This document shows positions 8,520 through 17,583 of a stretch of DNA of 64,000 nt, in pieces; the stretch's first letter is position 1; each line of letters starts with the position of its first letter. The notes under the pieces were generated by a model. It did not search any database, had not been told where the DNA came from, and saw nothing but the letters and a program-made list of their open reading frames with translations. Both the position numbers and the translations under genes were made by a program. Source of the DNA: Streptomyces sp. CB01201 (GTDB lineage Bacteria > Actinomycetota > Actinomycetes > Streptomycetales > Streptomycetaceae); NCBI RefSeq assembly GCF_002803085.1, contig NZ_NNBJ01000007.1, forward strand, positions 124,001 through 188,000. The letters run 5' to 3'.

Positions 8520-11404
8520 TGACGACGGCGTCCGACCCCGCGTACCCCGCTCACTGGGAGGCCGACGTGGTGCTCCGCGACGGCGGCACCGCGCGCATCA
8601 GGCCCATCACCACCGAGGACGCCGAGCGCCTGGTCTCCTTCTACGAGCTGGTCTCGGACGAGTCGAAGTACTACCGCTTCTTCGCGCCCTACCCCCGGCT
8701 CTCCGCCAAGGACGTCCACCGCTTCACCCATCACGACTACGTCGACCGGGTCGGTCTCGCGGCCACCGTCGGCGGCGAGTTCATCGCGACCGTCCGCTAC
8801 GACCGGATCAACGCCCAGGGCCGCCCGGCCTCCGCGCCCGCCGACGAGGCCGAGGTCGCCTTCCTGGTGCAGGACGCCCACCAGGGCCGGGGCGTCGCCT
8901 CCACGCTGCTCGAACACATCGCGGCGGTCGCCCGCGAGCGCGGGATCAGACGGTTCGCGGCCGAGGTGCTGCCCGCCAACAGCAAGATGATCAAGGTGTT
9001 CACGGACGCCGGCTATCAGCAGAAGCGGTCCTTCGAGGACGGCTCGGTCCATCTCACCCTCGATCTGGAGCCCACCGCCGAGTCGCTCGCCGTGCAGCGC
9101 GCCCGTGAGCACCGCGCCGAGGCGCGCTCCGTGCAGCGCCTGCTCACACCCGGCTCGCTCGCGGTCGTCGGCGCCGGCCGGGCCCCGGGCGGGGTCGGCC
9201 GCGCGGTGCTGCGCAACGTCCTGGACGCCGGTTTCACCGGACGCACCTACGCGGTGAACAAGGCGCTCGGCCCCGGGACGCACGAGATCGAGGGCGTCCC
9301 GGCCCATGCCTCCGTCGGCGCGATCGGCGAACCGGTGGACCTGGCGATCCTCGCGGTGCCCGCCGAACGGGTGCCCGAGGCCGTCGCGGACTGCGGCGAG
9401 CACGGCGTCCAGAGCCTGGTCGTCCTGTCCGCCGACTACGCGGAGAGCGGCGAGGGCGGCCGCGAGCGCCAGCGCGCCCTGGTCCGCCAGGCCCGCAGTT
9501 ACGGGATGCGCCTGATCGGCCCCAACGCCTTCGGGGTGATCAACACCGCGCCCGGGGTGCGCCTCAACGCCTCGCTCGCCCCCGAGGCGCCGCCGGCCGG
9601 CCGCATCGGCCTGTTCACCCAGTCCGGCGCCATCGGCATCGCTCTCCTGTCGGGCCTCTACCGGCGCGGCGCGGGCCTGTCCACGTTCATCTCCTCCGGC
9701 AACCGCGCGGACCTGTCGGGCAACGACTTCCTCCAGTACTGGCACGAGGACCCCGACACCGATGTGGTGCTGCTGTACCTGGAGTCCATCGGCAACCCGC
9801 GCAAGTTCACCCGCCTGGCCCGCCGTACCGCCGCCGCGAAGCCCGTCGTGGTCGTCAAGGGCGGCCGGCACAGCGGCACCACTCCGCCGGGCCACGCCGT
9901 CCCGGTGACGAAGGTGCCGGACGCCACGGTCTCGGCGCTGCTGCGCCAGGCGGGCGTCATCCTGGTCGGCACCGTCACCGAGCTCGTGGACGCGGGCCTG
10001 CTGCTCGCGGGCCAGCCGCTGCCGGCCGGCCCGCGCGTGGCGATCCTCGGCAACTCCGAATCGCTGGGACTGCTGACGTACGACGCCTGCCTGACCGAGG
10101 GCCTGCGTCCGCTGCGGCCGCTCGACCTGACGACCGGCGCGACCCCGGCGGACTTCCGGGCCGCGCTCGCATCGGCCCTGGCCGACGACGCCTGCGACGC
10201 GGTCGTGGTGACCGCCATCCCCTGGGTCGGCGAGAGCGGAACGCTGGAGTCCGGCGACGGGCAGGTCCTCGCGGACGCCCTGCGCGAGGCGGCCTCCGCC
10301 GCGCCCGCGAAGCCGGTCGCGGTGGTCCACGTGGAAATCGGCGGCCTGGCCGAGGCCCTTTCGGCGGCGGCCCGCACGGTCAGGCCGACTCCATCGCTCT
10401 CTTCTGCCCCGGCTCAACCAGCGCCGCACCATCCAGCCCCTCCGGCGTCTGCCGAGCGGGGGTCCGGGGGCGGAGCCCCTGGCGGCCCCGCCGGCGGGCA
10501 GCCGGAGAACGACCCACCCCCGCCCCGTGAGGCCACCCGCATTCCCGCCTACCCCGCCGCGGAGAGAGCGGTCCGCGCGCTGGCCGAGGCGGTCCGCTAC
10601 GCCCGCTGGCGGCGCGAGGCCGCCGAGCCCGGCAGGGCGGGGGAGTACGACGACATCGACGAGCCGGGCGCCGCCGCCCTGATCGACCGCATCCTCGGCC
10701 CCGCTCCCGACGCCCGCGGCACCACCCTGACCGCCGAGGACGCCGGGGAACTGCTCGGCCGGTACGGGATCCCCCTGCGCCCCACCCTGCCCGCGCCCGA
10801 CCCGGAGCGCGCCGCCGAGGCGGCGGCCCGCCTCGGCTATCCGGTGGCCCTCAAGACCACCGCCCCGCACCTGCGCCACCGCCCCGACCTCGGCGGCGTA
10901 CGCCTCGACCTCGCCGACGAGCACCAACTCGCCCGTGCATATGCCGAGTTGACGGCCGCCCTCGGCAAGCCCGAGGAGCTGGGGCCCGTCGTGCAGGCCA
11001 TGGTGCCGCGCGGGGTGGACACCGTCGTGCGCGCCTCGATCGACTCCGCGGTCGGCGCGGTGCTGTCCTTCGGCCTGGCCGGCGCCGCCTCCGAGCTGCT
11101 CGGCGACACCGCCCACCGGCTGATCCCGGCCACCGACCGGGATGCCCGGGAGCTGCTGAGGTCCATCCGGACGGCGCCGCTCCTGTTCGGCTGGCGGGGG
11201 TCCGCGCCGGTCGACACCGCGGCCCTCGAAGAACTGCTCCTTCGGGTGTCACGGCTGGTCGACGACCATCCCGAGGTGGTCGCGGTGGGTCTGGAGCCCG
11301 TCATCGTCGCCCAGCGGGGCCTCTCGGTGCTCGGCGCGACCGTCCGTCTGGCCCCCGCCCCGCCCCGCACCGACCTCGGCCCCCGACGCCTGCCCAGCTA
11401 CTGA
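8519..11404 (+). CDS. Pat-type fusion: GNAT acetyltransferase plus ADP-forming acyl-CoA ligase-like
   Basis: This 961-residue protein joins an N-terminal GNAT domain (about 10-180; acetyl-CoA loop QDAHQGRGVASTLL) to a CoA-binding Rossmann domain (from about 203, LAVVGAGRAPGGVGRAVL), a flavodoxin-like CoA-ligase region (about 350-620) and an ATP-grasp domain (about 735-960). Related Pat proteins acetylate lysines of acetyl-CoA synthetase and other enzymes; the ligase part usually acts as a metabolite sensor. Here GNAT is N-terminal, opposite to enterobacterial Pat. A Pro/Gly/Ala-rich linker (about 620-690) contains a GC-rich insertion-like tract. The start has a leaderless-type -10. Confidence 0.82.
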   Translation: MTTASDPAYPAHWEADVVLRDGGTARIRPITTEDAERLVSFYELVSDESKYYRFFAPYPRLSAKDVHRFTHHDYVDRVGLAATVGGEFIATVRYDRINAQGRPASAPADEAEVAFLVQDAHQGRGVASTLLEHIAAVARERGIRRFAAEVLPANSKMIKVFTDAGYQQKRSFEDGSVHLTLDLEPTAESLAVQRAREHRAEARSVQRLLTPGSLAVVGAGRAPGGVGRAVLRNVLDAGFTGRTYAVNKALGPGTHEIEGVPAHASVGAIGEPVDLAILAVPAERVPEAVADCGEHGVQSLVVLSADYAESGEGGRERQRALVRQARSYGMRLIGPNAFGVINTAPGVRLNASLAPEAPPAGRIGLFTQSGAIGIALLSGLYRRGAGLSTFISSGNRADLSGNDFLQYWHEDPDTDVVLLYLESIGNPRKFTRLARRTAAAKPVVVVKGGRHSGTTPPGHAVPVTKVPDATVSALLRQAGVILVGTVTELVDAGLLLAGQPLPAGPRVAILGNSESLGLLTYDACLTEGLRPLRPLDLTTGATPADFRAALASALADDACDAVVVTAIPWVGESGTLESGDGQVLADALREAASAAPAKPVAVVHVEIGGLAEALSAAARTVRPTPSLSSAPAQPAPHHPAPPASAERGSGGGAPGGPAGGQPENDPPPPREATRIPAYPAAERAVRALAEAVRYARWRREAAEPGRAGEYDDIDEPGAAALIDRILGPAPDARGTTLTAEDAGELLGRYGIPLRPTLPAPDPERAAEAAARLGYPVALKTTAPHLRHRPDLGGVRLDLADEHQLARAYAELTAALGKPEELGPVVQAMVPRGVDTVVRASIDSAVGAVLSFGLAGAASELLGDTAHRLIPATDRDARELLRSIRTAPLLFGWRGSAPVDTAALEELLLRVSRLVDDHPEVVAVGLEPVIVAQRGLSVLGATVRLAPAPPRTDLGPRRLPSY

Positions 11405-11457
11405 GTGGGCCCCGTCCGCGCCCCGGCCGGGCCGTGCGCCCCCGGCGGGAGCTTAAG

Positions 11458-12054
11458 ATGGACCCCATGGCGAAGACCGGTACGACGACCCAGGGGCTCC
11501 GCGCGGCGATCGAGCGCAGCGGCTACTACCCGGCCCTTGTGGCCGAGGCGGTGGAGGCCGCGGTCGGGGGCGAACCGATCGCGTCGTACCTGGTGCACCA
11601 GGAGACCACCTTCGACGCCAACGAGGTACGCCGTCATGTGACGGTCCTGGTGCTCACGGACAACCGTTTCATCGTCAGCCACACCGACGAACAGAACGCC
11701 GACACCAGCTCCCCGACGCCGTACGCGACCACCTCCACGGAGTCCGTGAAGCTCGGCCGGATCTCGTCCGTCGTGATGAGCCGCGTCGTCGCCAACCCCG
11801 AGTCGTACACGCCCGGCACCCTGCCCCGCGAGGTCGTCCTGACCATCGGCTGGGGCGCGGTCGCCCGGATCGACCTGGAGCCCGCCGCCTGCGGCGACCC
11901 CAACTGCGACGCCGACCACGGCTACACCGGCAACTCCACCGCCGACGATCTGAGCCTGCGCGTCAGCGAGGCCGGCGACGGCCCCGACACGGTCCGCCAG
12001 ACCCTGGCCTTCGCACAGGCGCTGTCCGAGGCGACCGCGGCGGCCGGCCGCTGA
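11458..12054 (+). CDS. DUF5998 family protein
   Basis: A 198-residue conserved actinobacterial protein of unknown function; I recognise it as DUF5998 by its neighbourhood and text. It shows a well-conserved strand-rich core (VRRHVTVLVLTDNRFIVSHTDE) and two cysteines in CGDPNCDADHGYTG that could bind metal. The ATG at 11458 follows GGGAG; another ATG is 9 bases on. It overlaps the following phosphatase-fold gene by one base, suggesting a shared role. Confidence 0.7.
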   Translation: MDPMAKTGTTTQGLRAAIERSGYYPALVAEAVEAAVGGEPIASYLVHQETTFDANEVRRHVTVLVLTDNRFIVSHTDEQNADTSSPTPYATTSTESVKLGRISSVVMSRVVANPESYTPGTLPREVVLTIGWGAVARIDLEPAACGDPNCDADHGYTGNSTADDLSLRVSEAGDGPDTVRQTLAFAQALSEATAAAGR

Positions 12055-13241
12055 TGGCGCTGCCCGCCTGGCAGGATCCCGAACCCCTCGCCCTCGACAC
12101 CGCACCCGTCCCCGAGTACGGCACCGGATCGCTCGCCGATCTGCTGCCCACCCTCGTGGCCGGCCAGGGCGTACCCGGATTCGAGCCGCGCATCGCCGAA
12201 CTCGCGCCCGCCGACCGCAACTGCGTCTTCCTGATCGACGGCCTCGGCTGGGAGCAGATCAAGGCGCACCCCGACGAGGCGCCCTATCTGCACGCGCTGC
12301 TCGCCACCTCGCGCGGCGGCACCGGCCGGCCCATGACCGCCGGGTTCCCCGCCACCACCGCGACGTCGCTGGCCTCGGTCGGCACCGGCCTCGCCCCCGG
12401 CGAGCACGGGCTGCCCGGCTACACCGTGCGCAACCCCGACAGCGGCGCCCTGATGAACCAGCTCCGCTGGAAGCCCTGGTCCGACCCGCACACCTGGCAG
12501 CCCTACCCCACCGTCTTCCAGCTCGCCGACCGGGCGGGCGTGCACACCGCCCAGGTGTCCTCGCCGGACTTCGAGCACACCCCGCTCACCAAGGTCGCGC
12601 TCAGCGGCGGCACCTTCCGCGGCCGGCTCTCCGGCGAGGAGCGCATGGACCTGGCGGCGGAGCAACTCGCCGCCGGCGACCGCTCGTTGGTGTACACGTA
12701 CTACTCCGACGTCGACGGCAAGGGCCACCGCTTCGGTGTCGACTCGGACGCCTGGCGCGGTCAGCTGATGTACGTAGACCGGCTCGCCCAGCGCCTGGCC
12801 GAGCAGCTCCCGCCGCGCGCCGCCCTGTACGTCACGGCCGACCACGGCATGATCGACATCCCCTTCGACGAGCAGTCCCGCATCGACTTCGACGAGGACT
12901 GGGAGCTGCGCGCCGGCGTCGCCCTGCTCGGCGGCGAGGGCCGGGCCCGCCATGTGTACGCCGTGCCGGGCGCCGCCTCCGACGTGCTGACCTGCTGGCG
13001 CGAGGTGCTCGGCGAGCAGTTCTGGGTGGCGGGCCGCGAGGAGGCGATCGCCGCGGGCTGGTTCGGCCCCCGGATCGACGAGCGGGTGCACGGCCGGATC
13101 GGCGACGTGGTGGCCGCCGCCCGCGACGACGTCGTCATCACCGCCTCCCAGCGCGAGCCCCACGAGTCCCTGATGGTCGGCAACCACGGCTCGATGACCC
13201 CGGTGGAACAGCTCGTACCGCTCCTCGAAGTACGCTCGTAA
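12054..13241 (+). CDS. Alkaline-phosphatase-superfamily nucleotide pyrophosphatase/phosphodiesterase
   Basis: This 395-residue protein has the superfamily metal-site pattern: FLIDGLGW (first Asp), a nucleophile region GFPATTATSL with threonine, YSDVDGKGHRFG, and TADHGMID. It should hydrolyse phosphodiester or pyrophosphate bonds using two metals. There is no signal peptide, so it is probably cytoplasmic. The ATG overlaps the previous TGA by one base and thymidine kinase follows 38 bases later, so an operon is likely. The exact substrate is not evident. Confidence 0.82.
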   Translation: MALPAWQDPEPLALDTAPVPEYGTGSLADLLPTLVAGQGVPGFEPRIAELAPADRNCVFLIDGLGWEQIKAHPDEAPYLHALLATSRGGTGRPMTAGFPATTATSLASVGTGLAPGEHGLPGYTVRNPDSGALMNQLRWKPWSDPHTWQPYPTVFQLADRAGVHTAQVSSPDFEHTPLTKVALSGGTFRGRLSGEERMDLAAEQLAAGDRSLVYTYYSDVDGKGHRFGVDSDAWRGQLMYVDRLAQRLAEQLPPRAALYVTADHGMIDIPFDEQSRIDFDEDWELRAGVALLGGEGRARHVYAVPGAASDVLTCWREVLGEQFWVAGREEAIAAGWFGPRIDERVHGRIGDVVAAARDDVVITASQREPHESLMVGNHGSMTPVEQLVPLLEVRS

Positions 13242-13279
13242 CCACCCACCCCCACGATCTGAAAGGCCGTCACCCTCCC

Positions 13280-13963
13280 ATGCCCGAGCTGGTGTTCTTC
13301 TCCGGAACGATGGACTGCGGAAAGAGCACCCTCGCTCTTCAGATCGAGCACAACCGCTCCGCGCGCGGGCTCCAGGGCATGATCTTCACCCGGGACGACC
13401 GGGCCGGCGAGGGCAAGCTGTCCTCGCGGCTCGGCCTGGTGACCGACGCGGTCGAGGCCGCCGACGGCTTCGACTTCTACGGCCATCTCGTCGCCCACCT
13501 CTCCAAGGGCGGCCGCTGCGACTACGTCATCGCGGACGAGGCCCAGTTCCTCGCGCCCGAGCAGATCGACCAGCTCGCCAAGGTCGTCGACGACCTCGAA
13601 CTCGACGTCTTCGCCTTCGGCATCACCACCGACTTCCGCTCCAAGCTGTTCCCCGGCTCGCAGCGCCTGGTCGAACTCGCCGACCGGGTCGAGGTGCTCC
13701 AGGTCGAGGCGCTGTGCTGGTGCGGCGCCCGCGCCACCCACAACGCCCGCACCATCGGCGGCCGGATGGTCGTCGAAGGCGCCCAGGTCGTGGTCGGCGA
13801 CGTCAACCAGGCCGCCGGCGAGATCGGTTACGAGGTGCTGTGCCGGCGCCACCACCGCCGCCGCATGACGGCCGCCGCGGCCCGCGCCGCTGCCCTCTCC
13901 CCGGACGTGCTCCCGGTCGACGCGGCCGACGCCGAGGCGCCGGGCCCGGCCGTCCGCGCCTGA
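13280..13963 (+). CDS. tdk: Thymidine kinase
   Basis: This 227-residue type II thymidine kinase phosphorylates thymidine with ATP in nucleotide salvage. The Walker A is GTMDCGKST (residues 9-17), the Walker B is IADEAQF, and the C-terminal lasso carries zinc-site cysteines (LCWCGARATHNAR and a later VLCRRHH). A short Ala-rich tail extends beyond the family core. AAAGGC lies upstream of the start. Confidence 0.93.
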   Translation: MPELVFFSGTMDCGKSTLALQIEHNRSARGLQGMIFTRDDRAGEGKLSSRLGLVTDAVEAADGFDFYGHLVAHLSKGGRCDYVIADEAQFLAPEQIDQLAKVVDDLELDVFAFGITTDFRSKLFPGSQRLVELADRVEVLQVEALCWCGARATHNARTIGGRMVVEGAQVVVGDVNQAAGEIGYEVLCRRHHRRRMTAAAARAAALSPDVLPVDAADAEAPGPAVRA

Positions 13964-14105
13964 GGCGCAGGGCCTCGACGGACCCCTGGCGGCCGGGCGC
14001 CCGGAAGGGCGGGGGCGCCTTGCGTACGCCGCGGTGGACCGGGCGCGTGCCCCGGCTCAGACGGATGCAACTGCCGCTGTGGACACCGGAGTTGGGGCGG
14101 TGGGG

Positions 14106-14879
14106 TCAGACGAGTGACCGTACGACGGTGAACACCGCGCCCTCCGGGTCGGTGACCGTCGCCTGTCGTCCGCTCGCCCCCTCGCGGGGCTGCTGGAGCA
14201 CCTGGCCGCCGAGTTCGGCGACCCGGCCGGCCGACTCGTCGACGTCGGCCACCTCGAAGTACGTCATCCAGTGCGCGCCCTTGTCGCGTGGCAGCGCGTT
14301 GCCCACGCCGTGCAGCGAGGCGACCGGACGGCCGTCCAGGTGCAGCGTCACATAGTCGAAGTCGGCCGAGACGACCGGCTCCAGGTCATAGCCGAACACG
14401 GCCTGGTAGAACTTGCCGACCGAGGACGTCTCGCGCGTCACCAGCTCGTTCCAGGCCGGGGTGCCGGGCGCGCCCGCGACGGCGGACCCGATGTGTTCGC
14501 CGCCCTGCCAGATCCCGAACACCGCTCCCACCGGGTCCGAGGCGATCGCCATCCGCCCGGCCTCGCCCGCGTCCAGCGGGCCGACCCCGACGGTGCCGCC
14601 GCAGTGCCGGACGGTCTCGGCCGTGGCGTCGGCGTCGTCGGCCGCCAGATAGGTGGTCCAGGCGATCGGCAGATGCCGGTCGGGCGGCAGCTGGCCGATG
14701 CCGGCCACCTCCTCGCCGTCGAGCAGCGCGCGGACGTAGGGGCCGAGCTGCTGCGGGCCCGGCCGGAACTCCCAGCCGAACAGTGCCCCGTAGAACTCCT
14801 GGGTCGCGGCCAGGCCGTGCACCATCAGACTCACCCAGCAGGGCGTGCCAGGTGTGCGCCGGGTCTCCGACTGGGTCAT
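14106..14879 (-). CDS. VOC (glyoxalase/bleomycin-resistance) superfamily protein, two domains
   Basis: A 257-residue protein made of two tandem VOC domains (about 10-125 and 135-257), each starting with a CWVSLMVHG- or AWNELVTRE-type strand and ending in a DPxGAVF strand. Such proteins bind a metal or hydrophobic ligand; the reaction cannot be assigned. The start at 14879 follows GAGGAGAG. It is transcribed away from the sulfurtransferase gene. Confidence 0.8.
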   Translation of the reverse strand: MTQSETRRTPGTPCWVSLMVHGLAATQEFYGALFGWEFRPGPQQLGPYVRALLDGEEVAGIGQLPPDRHLPIAWTTYLAADDADATAETVRHCGGTVGVGPLDAGEAGRMAIASDPVGAVFGIWQGGEHIGSAVAGAPGTPAWNELVTRETSSVGKFYQAVFGYDLEPVVSADFDYVTLHLDGRPVASLHGVGNALPRDKGAHWMTYFEVADVDESAGRVAELGGQVLQQPREGASGRQATVTDPEGAVFTVVRSLV

Positions 14880-15079
14880 CGTCACTCTCTCCTCGGCCGT
14901 CGCCATACTGCTGCTCGCGGATGCGGTCCAGGGAACCTGCGCACCCGGGCCGATGCTTCCACCACCTTCGTCGCGGCGCGCCCCGGCCGCGCCGCATTTG
15001 GCGCGTTCCCGCAGGAGGTTGCCCGCTTTGGGGCTTCTCATCCTTTTCCTGCGCGTTACCTTGCGGGTGGACTCTGCGA

Positions 15080-15092
15080 CAGGATGACCTCA
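15080..15092 (+). promoter_or_regulatory. -10 element of a leaderless promoter
   Basis: CAGGAT at 15080-15085 ends 6 bases before the ATG at 15092, the spacing expected if the start codon is the first transcribed triplet. Confidence 0.4.
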
Positions 15093-15940
15093 TGAATGCC
15101 ATCATCACCGCACCCGAACTCGCGGCCGAGACGGCCGGTCCCCGGCCGCCGGTCCTGCTCGACATCCGCTGGCAGCTGAGCATGGCGAAGGCGGCCGGCG
15201 CGCCCGCGTTCGACGGCCGCGCCGAGTACGAGGCCGGACATCTGCCCGGAGCCGTCTTCGTCGATCTGGACGCGGAACTGGCCGGACCGCCCGGGTCCGG
15301 CGGCCGTCACCCGCTGCCGGACGTGGCCGAATTCGGCCGGGTGATGCGCCGGGCCGGTGTGACGGCCGATGCCCCCGTCGTCGTGTACGACGGGGGGCAG
15401 GGCTGGGCGGCGGCCCGCGCGTGGTGGCTGCTGCGCTGGACGGGGCACGGCGACGTGCGTGTCCTCGACGGCGGCCTGGCCGCCTGGACGGGCGAGCTGT
15501 CCACCGAGATCCCCACACCGGCCGAGGGCGACTTCCGGCCCGAGCCGGGCGCGGTCGAACTCCTCGACGCGGACGGGGCGGCGGAGCTCGCCCGCACCGG
15601 AGTGCTGCTCGACGCCCGCGCGGCCGAGCGCTACCGGGGTGACGTGGAGCCGATCGACCGGGTCGGCGGGCACATCCCGGGCGCCCTGTCGGCGCCGACC
15701 ACCGAGAATGTGGGCCCGGACGGCCGGCTGCTGCCCGCCGGGGAACTGGCCGCCCGCTTCAAGGCGCTCGGCGTCTCGGGCACCGGGGTCGGCGTGTACT
15801 GCGGCTCCGGTGTCTCCGGCGCCCACGAGGTGCTGGCGCTCGCCGTCGCGGGCATTCCGGCCGCGCTGTACGCCGGGTCGTGGTCGGAATGGTCCTCGGA
15901 CGAGTCCCGCCCGGTCGCGACGGGGCCCGACCCGCGGTAG
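15092..15940 (+). CDS. Sulfurtransferase (tandem rhodanese domains)
   Basis: This 282-residue protein has two rhodanese domains. The N-terminal one is inactive in type (VYDGGQGWAAAR). The C-terminal one carries the active loop CGSGVSG with the catalytic cysteine (about residue 239). Enzymes of this family move sulfane sulfur from thiosulfate or 3-mercaptopyruvate to an acceptor. The ATG at 15092 is selected by protein conservation. A large terminator follows, facing sepH. Confidence 0.88.
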   Translation: MNAIITAPELAAETAGPRPPVLLDIRWQLSMAKAAGAPAFDGRAEYEAGHLPGAVFVDLDAELAGPPGSGGRHPLPDVAEFGRVMRRAGVTADAPVVVYDGGQGWAAARAWWLLRWTGHGDVRVLDGGLAAWTGELSTEIPTPAEGDFRPEPGAVELLDADGAAELARTGVLLDARAAERYRGDVEPIDRVGGHIPGALSAPTTENVGPDGRLLPAGELAARFKALGVSGTGVGVYCGSGVSGAHEVLALAVAGIPAALYAGSWSEWSSDESRPVATGPDPR

Positions 15941-15943
15941 CGC

Positions 15944-15988
15944 ACGGGCGTCGGGCCGCACGCGTTCTGCGTGCGGCCCGACGCCCGT
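15944..15988. terminator. Bidirectional terminator between sulfurtransferase and sepH
   Basis: A perfect 20-bp inverted repeat (arms 15944-15963 and 15969-15988, 5-base loop) lies in the short space between two convergent genes. Confidence 0.85.
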
Positions 15989-16038
15989 CTGCCGTGTGCG
16001 GCCGGTCCTGCCGGTTCTGCCCGGTCCTGCCGGCGCGG

Positions 16039-17085
16039 CTAGTCCTGCTTCTTGCGCCGGGTCCCGAAGACGATCTCGTCCCAGCTCGGCACCGCGGCCC
16101 GTCGCCCCGGCCGCACCCCGTCGGCCTCGGCCTGGCGGTCGGTGGTGCCGGTGAGCCGGTCGCGGTGACCGGCGACGGTACGGGGCATCAGGACGTCCGC
16201 GTACGCCGAGCCCGCTCCCGCGGAAGCGGCCGGCGCGGGCGGTTCCGCGATCTCGGGCTCCCCGGCCGGTTCGATCTCGGGCGGCTCGGGCGGGGCCGAG
16301 GGGCGCTCGGGCACCACCATGTCGCCACGGAAGCTCGGCACGGCTTCGAGCAGGCTGGTCAGCGAGTCGCTCTCCTCCACCACCGGCTCGGGCGGCGGGG
16401 GCACCGGGCGCTCCAACTGCCGGTCCAGGGCGCGGTCGAGCGGCCGGTCCCGGGGCAGCCGGGCGATCCGGGGCACGAACGGGAAGCTCGGCTCGGGAAC
16501 CGTGGTGATGGTGTCGTCGGACTCGCCGATCAGCGAGCGGGCCTCGCCGTCGACGGCCTGGACGAGCCGGCGCGGCGGGTCGTAGGTCCAGCTCGCGGAG
16601 TGCGGCTCGCCCGCGACCAGGTAGACGAGCAGGACTTCCCAGGTGCCGTCGTCCCGGCGCCAGGAGTCCCACTGCACGCTGTCCTTGTCGGCGCCGCGCA
16701 GCAGCAGCCGCTCCTGCACCGCTTCGCCGAGCTGGGGGCCGGTGTTCTCGCCCGGACGCCGCACCGGAGTCTTCCGCGCCCGCTCCGCCATGAAGGCGCG
16801 CTCGGCGAGGACGGGGCCTTCGAATCGGCGTACGCGGTCGACCGGGATCCCGGCGAGCTGGGCGACCTCTTCGGCGGAGGCACCGGCTCGTATGCGCGCC
16901 TGGATGTCGCGCGGGCGGAGGTGGCTCTCCACCTCGATCTCGATCTGGCCGAGCCGGGCTCGGTCGTTGCGCACGGCGGCCCGGAGCCGCTCGTCGATCG
17001 GAAGCGTGTACTCCGTGCTGTCCGCAGCCTTGAGCACCAGTCGTGTGCCGTCGTTGGAGACGGCCACGACACGCAGTTCGGGCAT
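16039..17085 (-). CDS. sepH: Cell-division protein SepH (DUF3071)
   Basis: This 348-residue protein starts MPELRVVAVSNDG and matches SepH. The N-terminal DUF3071 region contains a helix-turn-helix (about residues 55-95: RPRDIQARIRAGASAEEVAQ and onward), and the C-terminal half is a disordered Pro/Glu-rich tail. In Streptomyces and mycobacteria SepH binds FtsZ directly and stimulates its assembly, promoting septation. The start is at the ATG in 17083-17085 rather than upstream in-frame codons, because conservation begins there. Neighbours are those of SCO5855 in S. coelicolor, as I recall. Confidence 0.93.
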   Translation of the reverse strand: MPELRVVAVSNDGTRLVLKAADSTEYTLPIDERLRAAVRNDRARLGQIEIEVESHLRPRDIQARIRAGASAEEVAQLAGIPVDRVRRFEGPVLAERAFMAERARKTPVRRPGENTGPQLGEAVQERLLLRGADKDSVQWDSWRRDDGTWEVLLVYLVAGEPHSASWTYDPPRRLVQAVDGEARSLIGESDDTITTVPEPSFPFVPRIARLPRDRPLDRALDRQLERPVPPPPEPVVEESDSLTSLLEAVPSFRGDMVVPERPSAPPEPPEIEPAGEPEIAEPPAPAASAGAGSAYADVLMPRTVAGHRDRLTGTTDRQAEADGVRPGRRAAVPSWDEIVFGTRRKKQD

Positions 17086-17583
17086 GGGGACCTCCCGGGT
17101 GGTGCCTGCCGACGTCACGTGCGTCGCTGCTTCCGCTAGTCGAGTGTGGCCTGCCCGGGTGCAGCCTGCCACAACATTGCCGAGTTGCCCGGCGTGTCGG
17201 GCATGGGCCCTGGAACGCCGTTATGGCACGGTTACCTATTCGCAACGCAGAGTGACCGGGCTGGTCACTCTGTGCAGCAGGCCCCCGTACGGTGCCGCGG
17301 CGCCGCCGGTTCGAGTGCCGCGTTCGGCCCCCTCCCGTAGTCCCGGATACCCGTGTGGGACCCGGGGCCCAGGGCTCGCCACAGTACTCCATTCGGGCCA
17401 CCTGGGTGGACCGGCACGCCGCCGAAGTTCTCGTGGCGTACGGGAGTTGAACCTGCCCCGACACGGCCGTCCCAGGCACCCACGTGTCCTGCTTCACACA
17501 ATCCCCGGAACCGGAACTATTCCTTTCGCTCAAATGTCCTTTCTCAGTGCAAGACGGAACAGAAGGGCGAACAAGGGCTGGGC
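17086..17583. other. Divergent intergenic region with a palindrome
   Basis: About 500 bases between sepH and a membrane-protein gene. The only clear structure is a 10-bp inverted repeat, CAGAGTGACC-5 nt-GGTCACTCTG at 17248-17272, with no T-run; it could be an operator. I see no tRNA or credible ORF. It must hold both promoters. Confidence 0.5.

Noticed and set aside
8411..11116. 901-aa minus-strand ORF opposite the Pat-like gene
   Set aside because: It is a shadow of the conserved GNAT/ligase gene; its composition is that of a reverse frame.
17400..17500. tRNA-like segment with GGAGTTGAACC
   Set aside because: The T-arm, anticodon arm and acceptor stem do not pair into a cloverleaf.
15056..17533. 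825-aa minus-strand ORF across the sulfurtransferase gene and sepH
   Set aside because: It runs through two well-supported genes in the wrong frame and is Arg/Pro-rich without domains.
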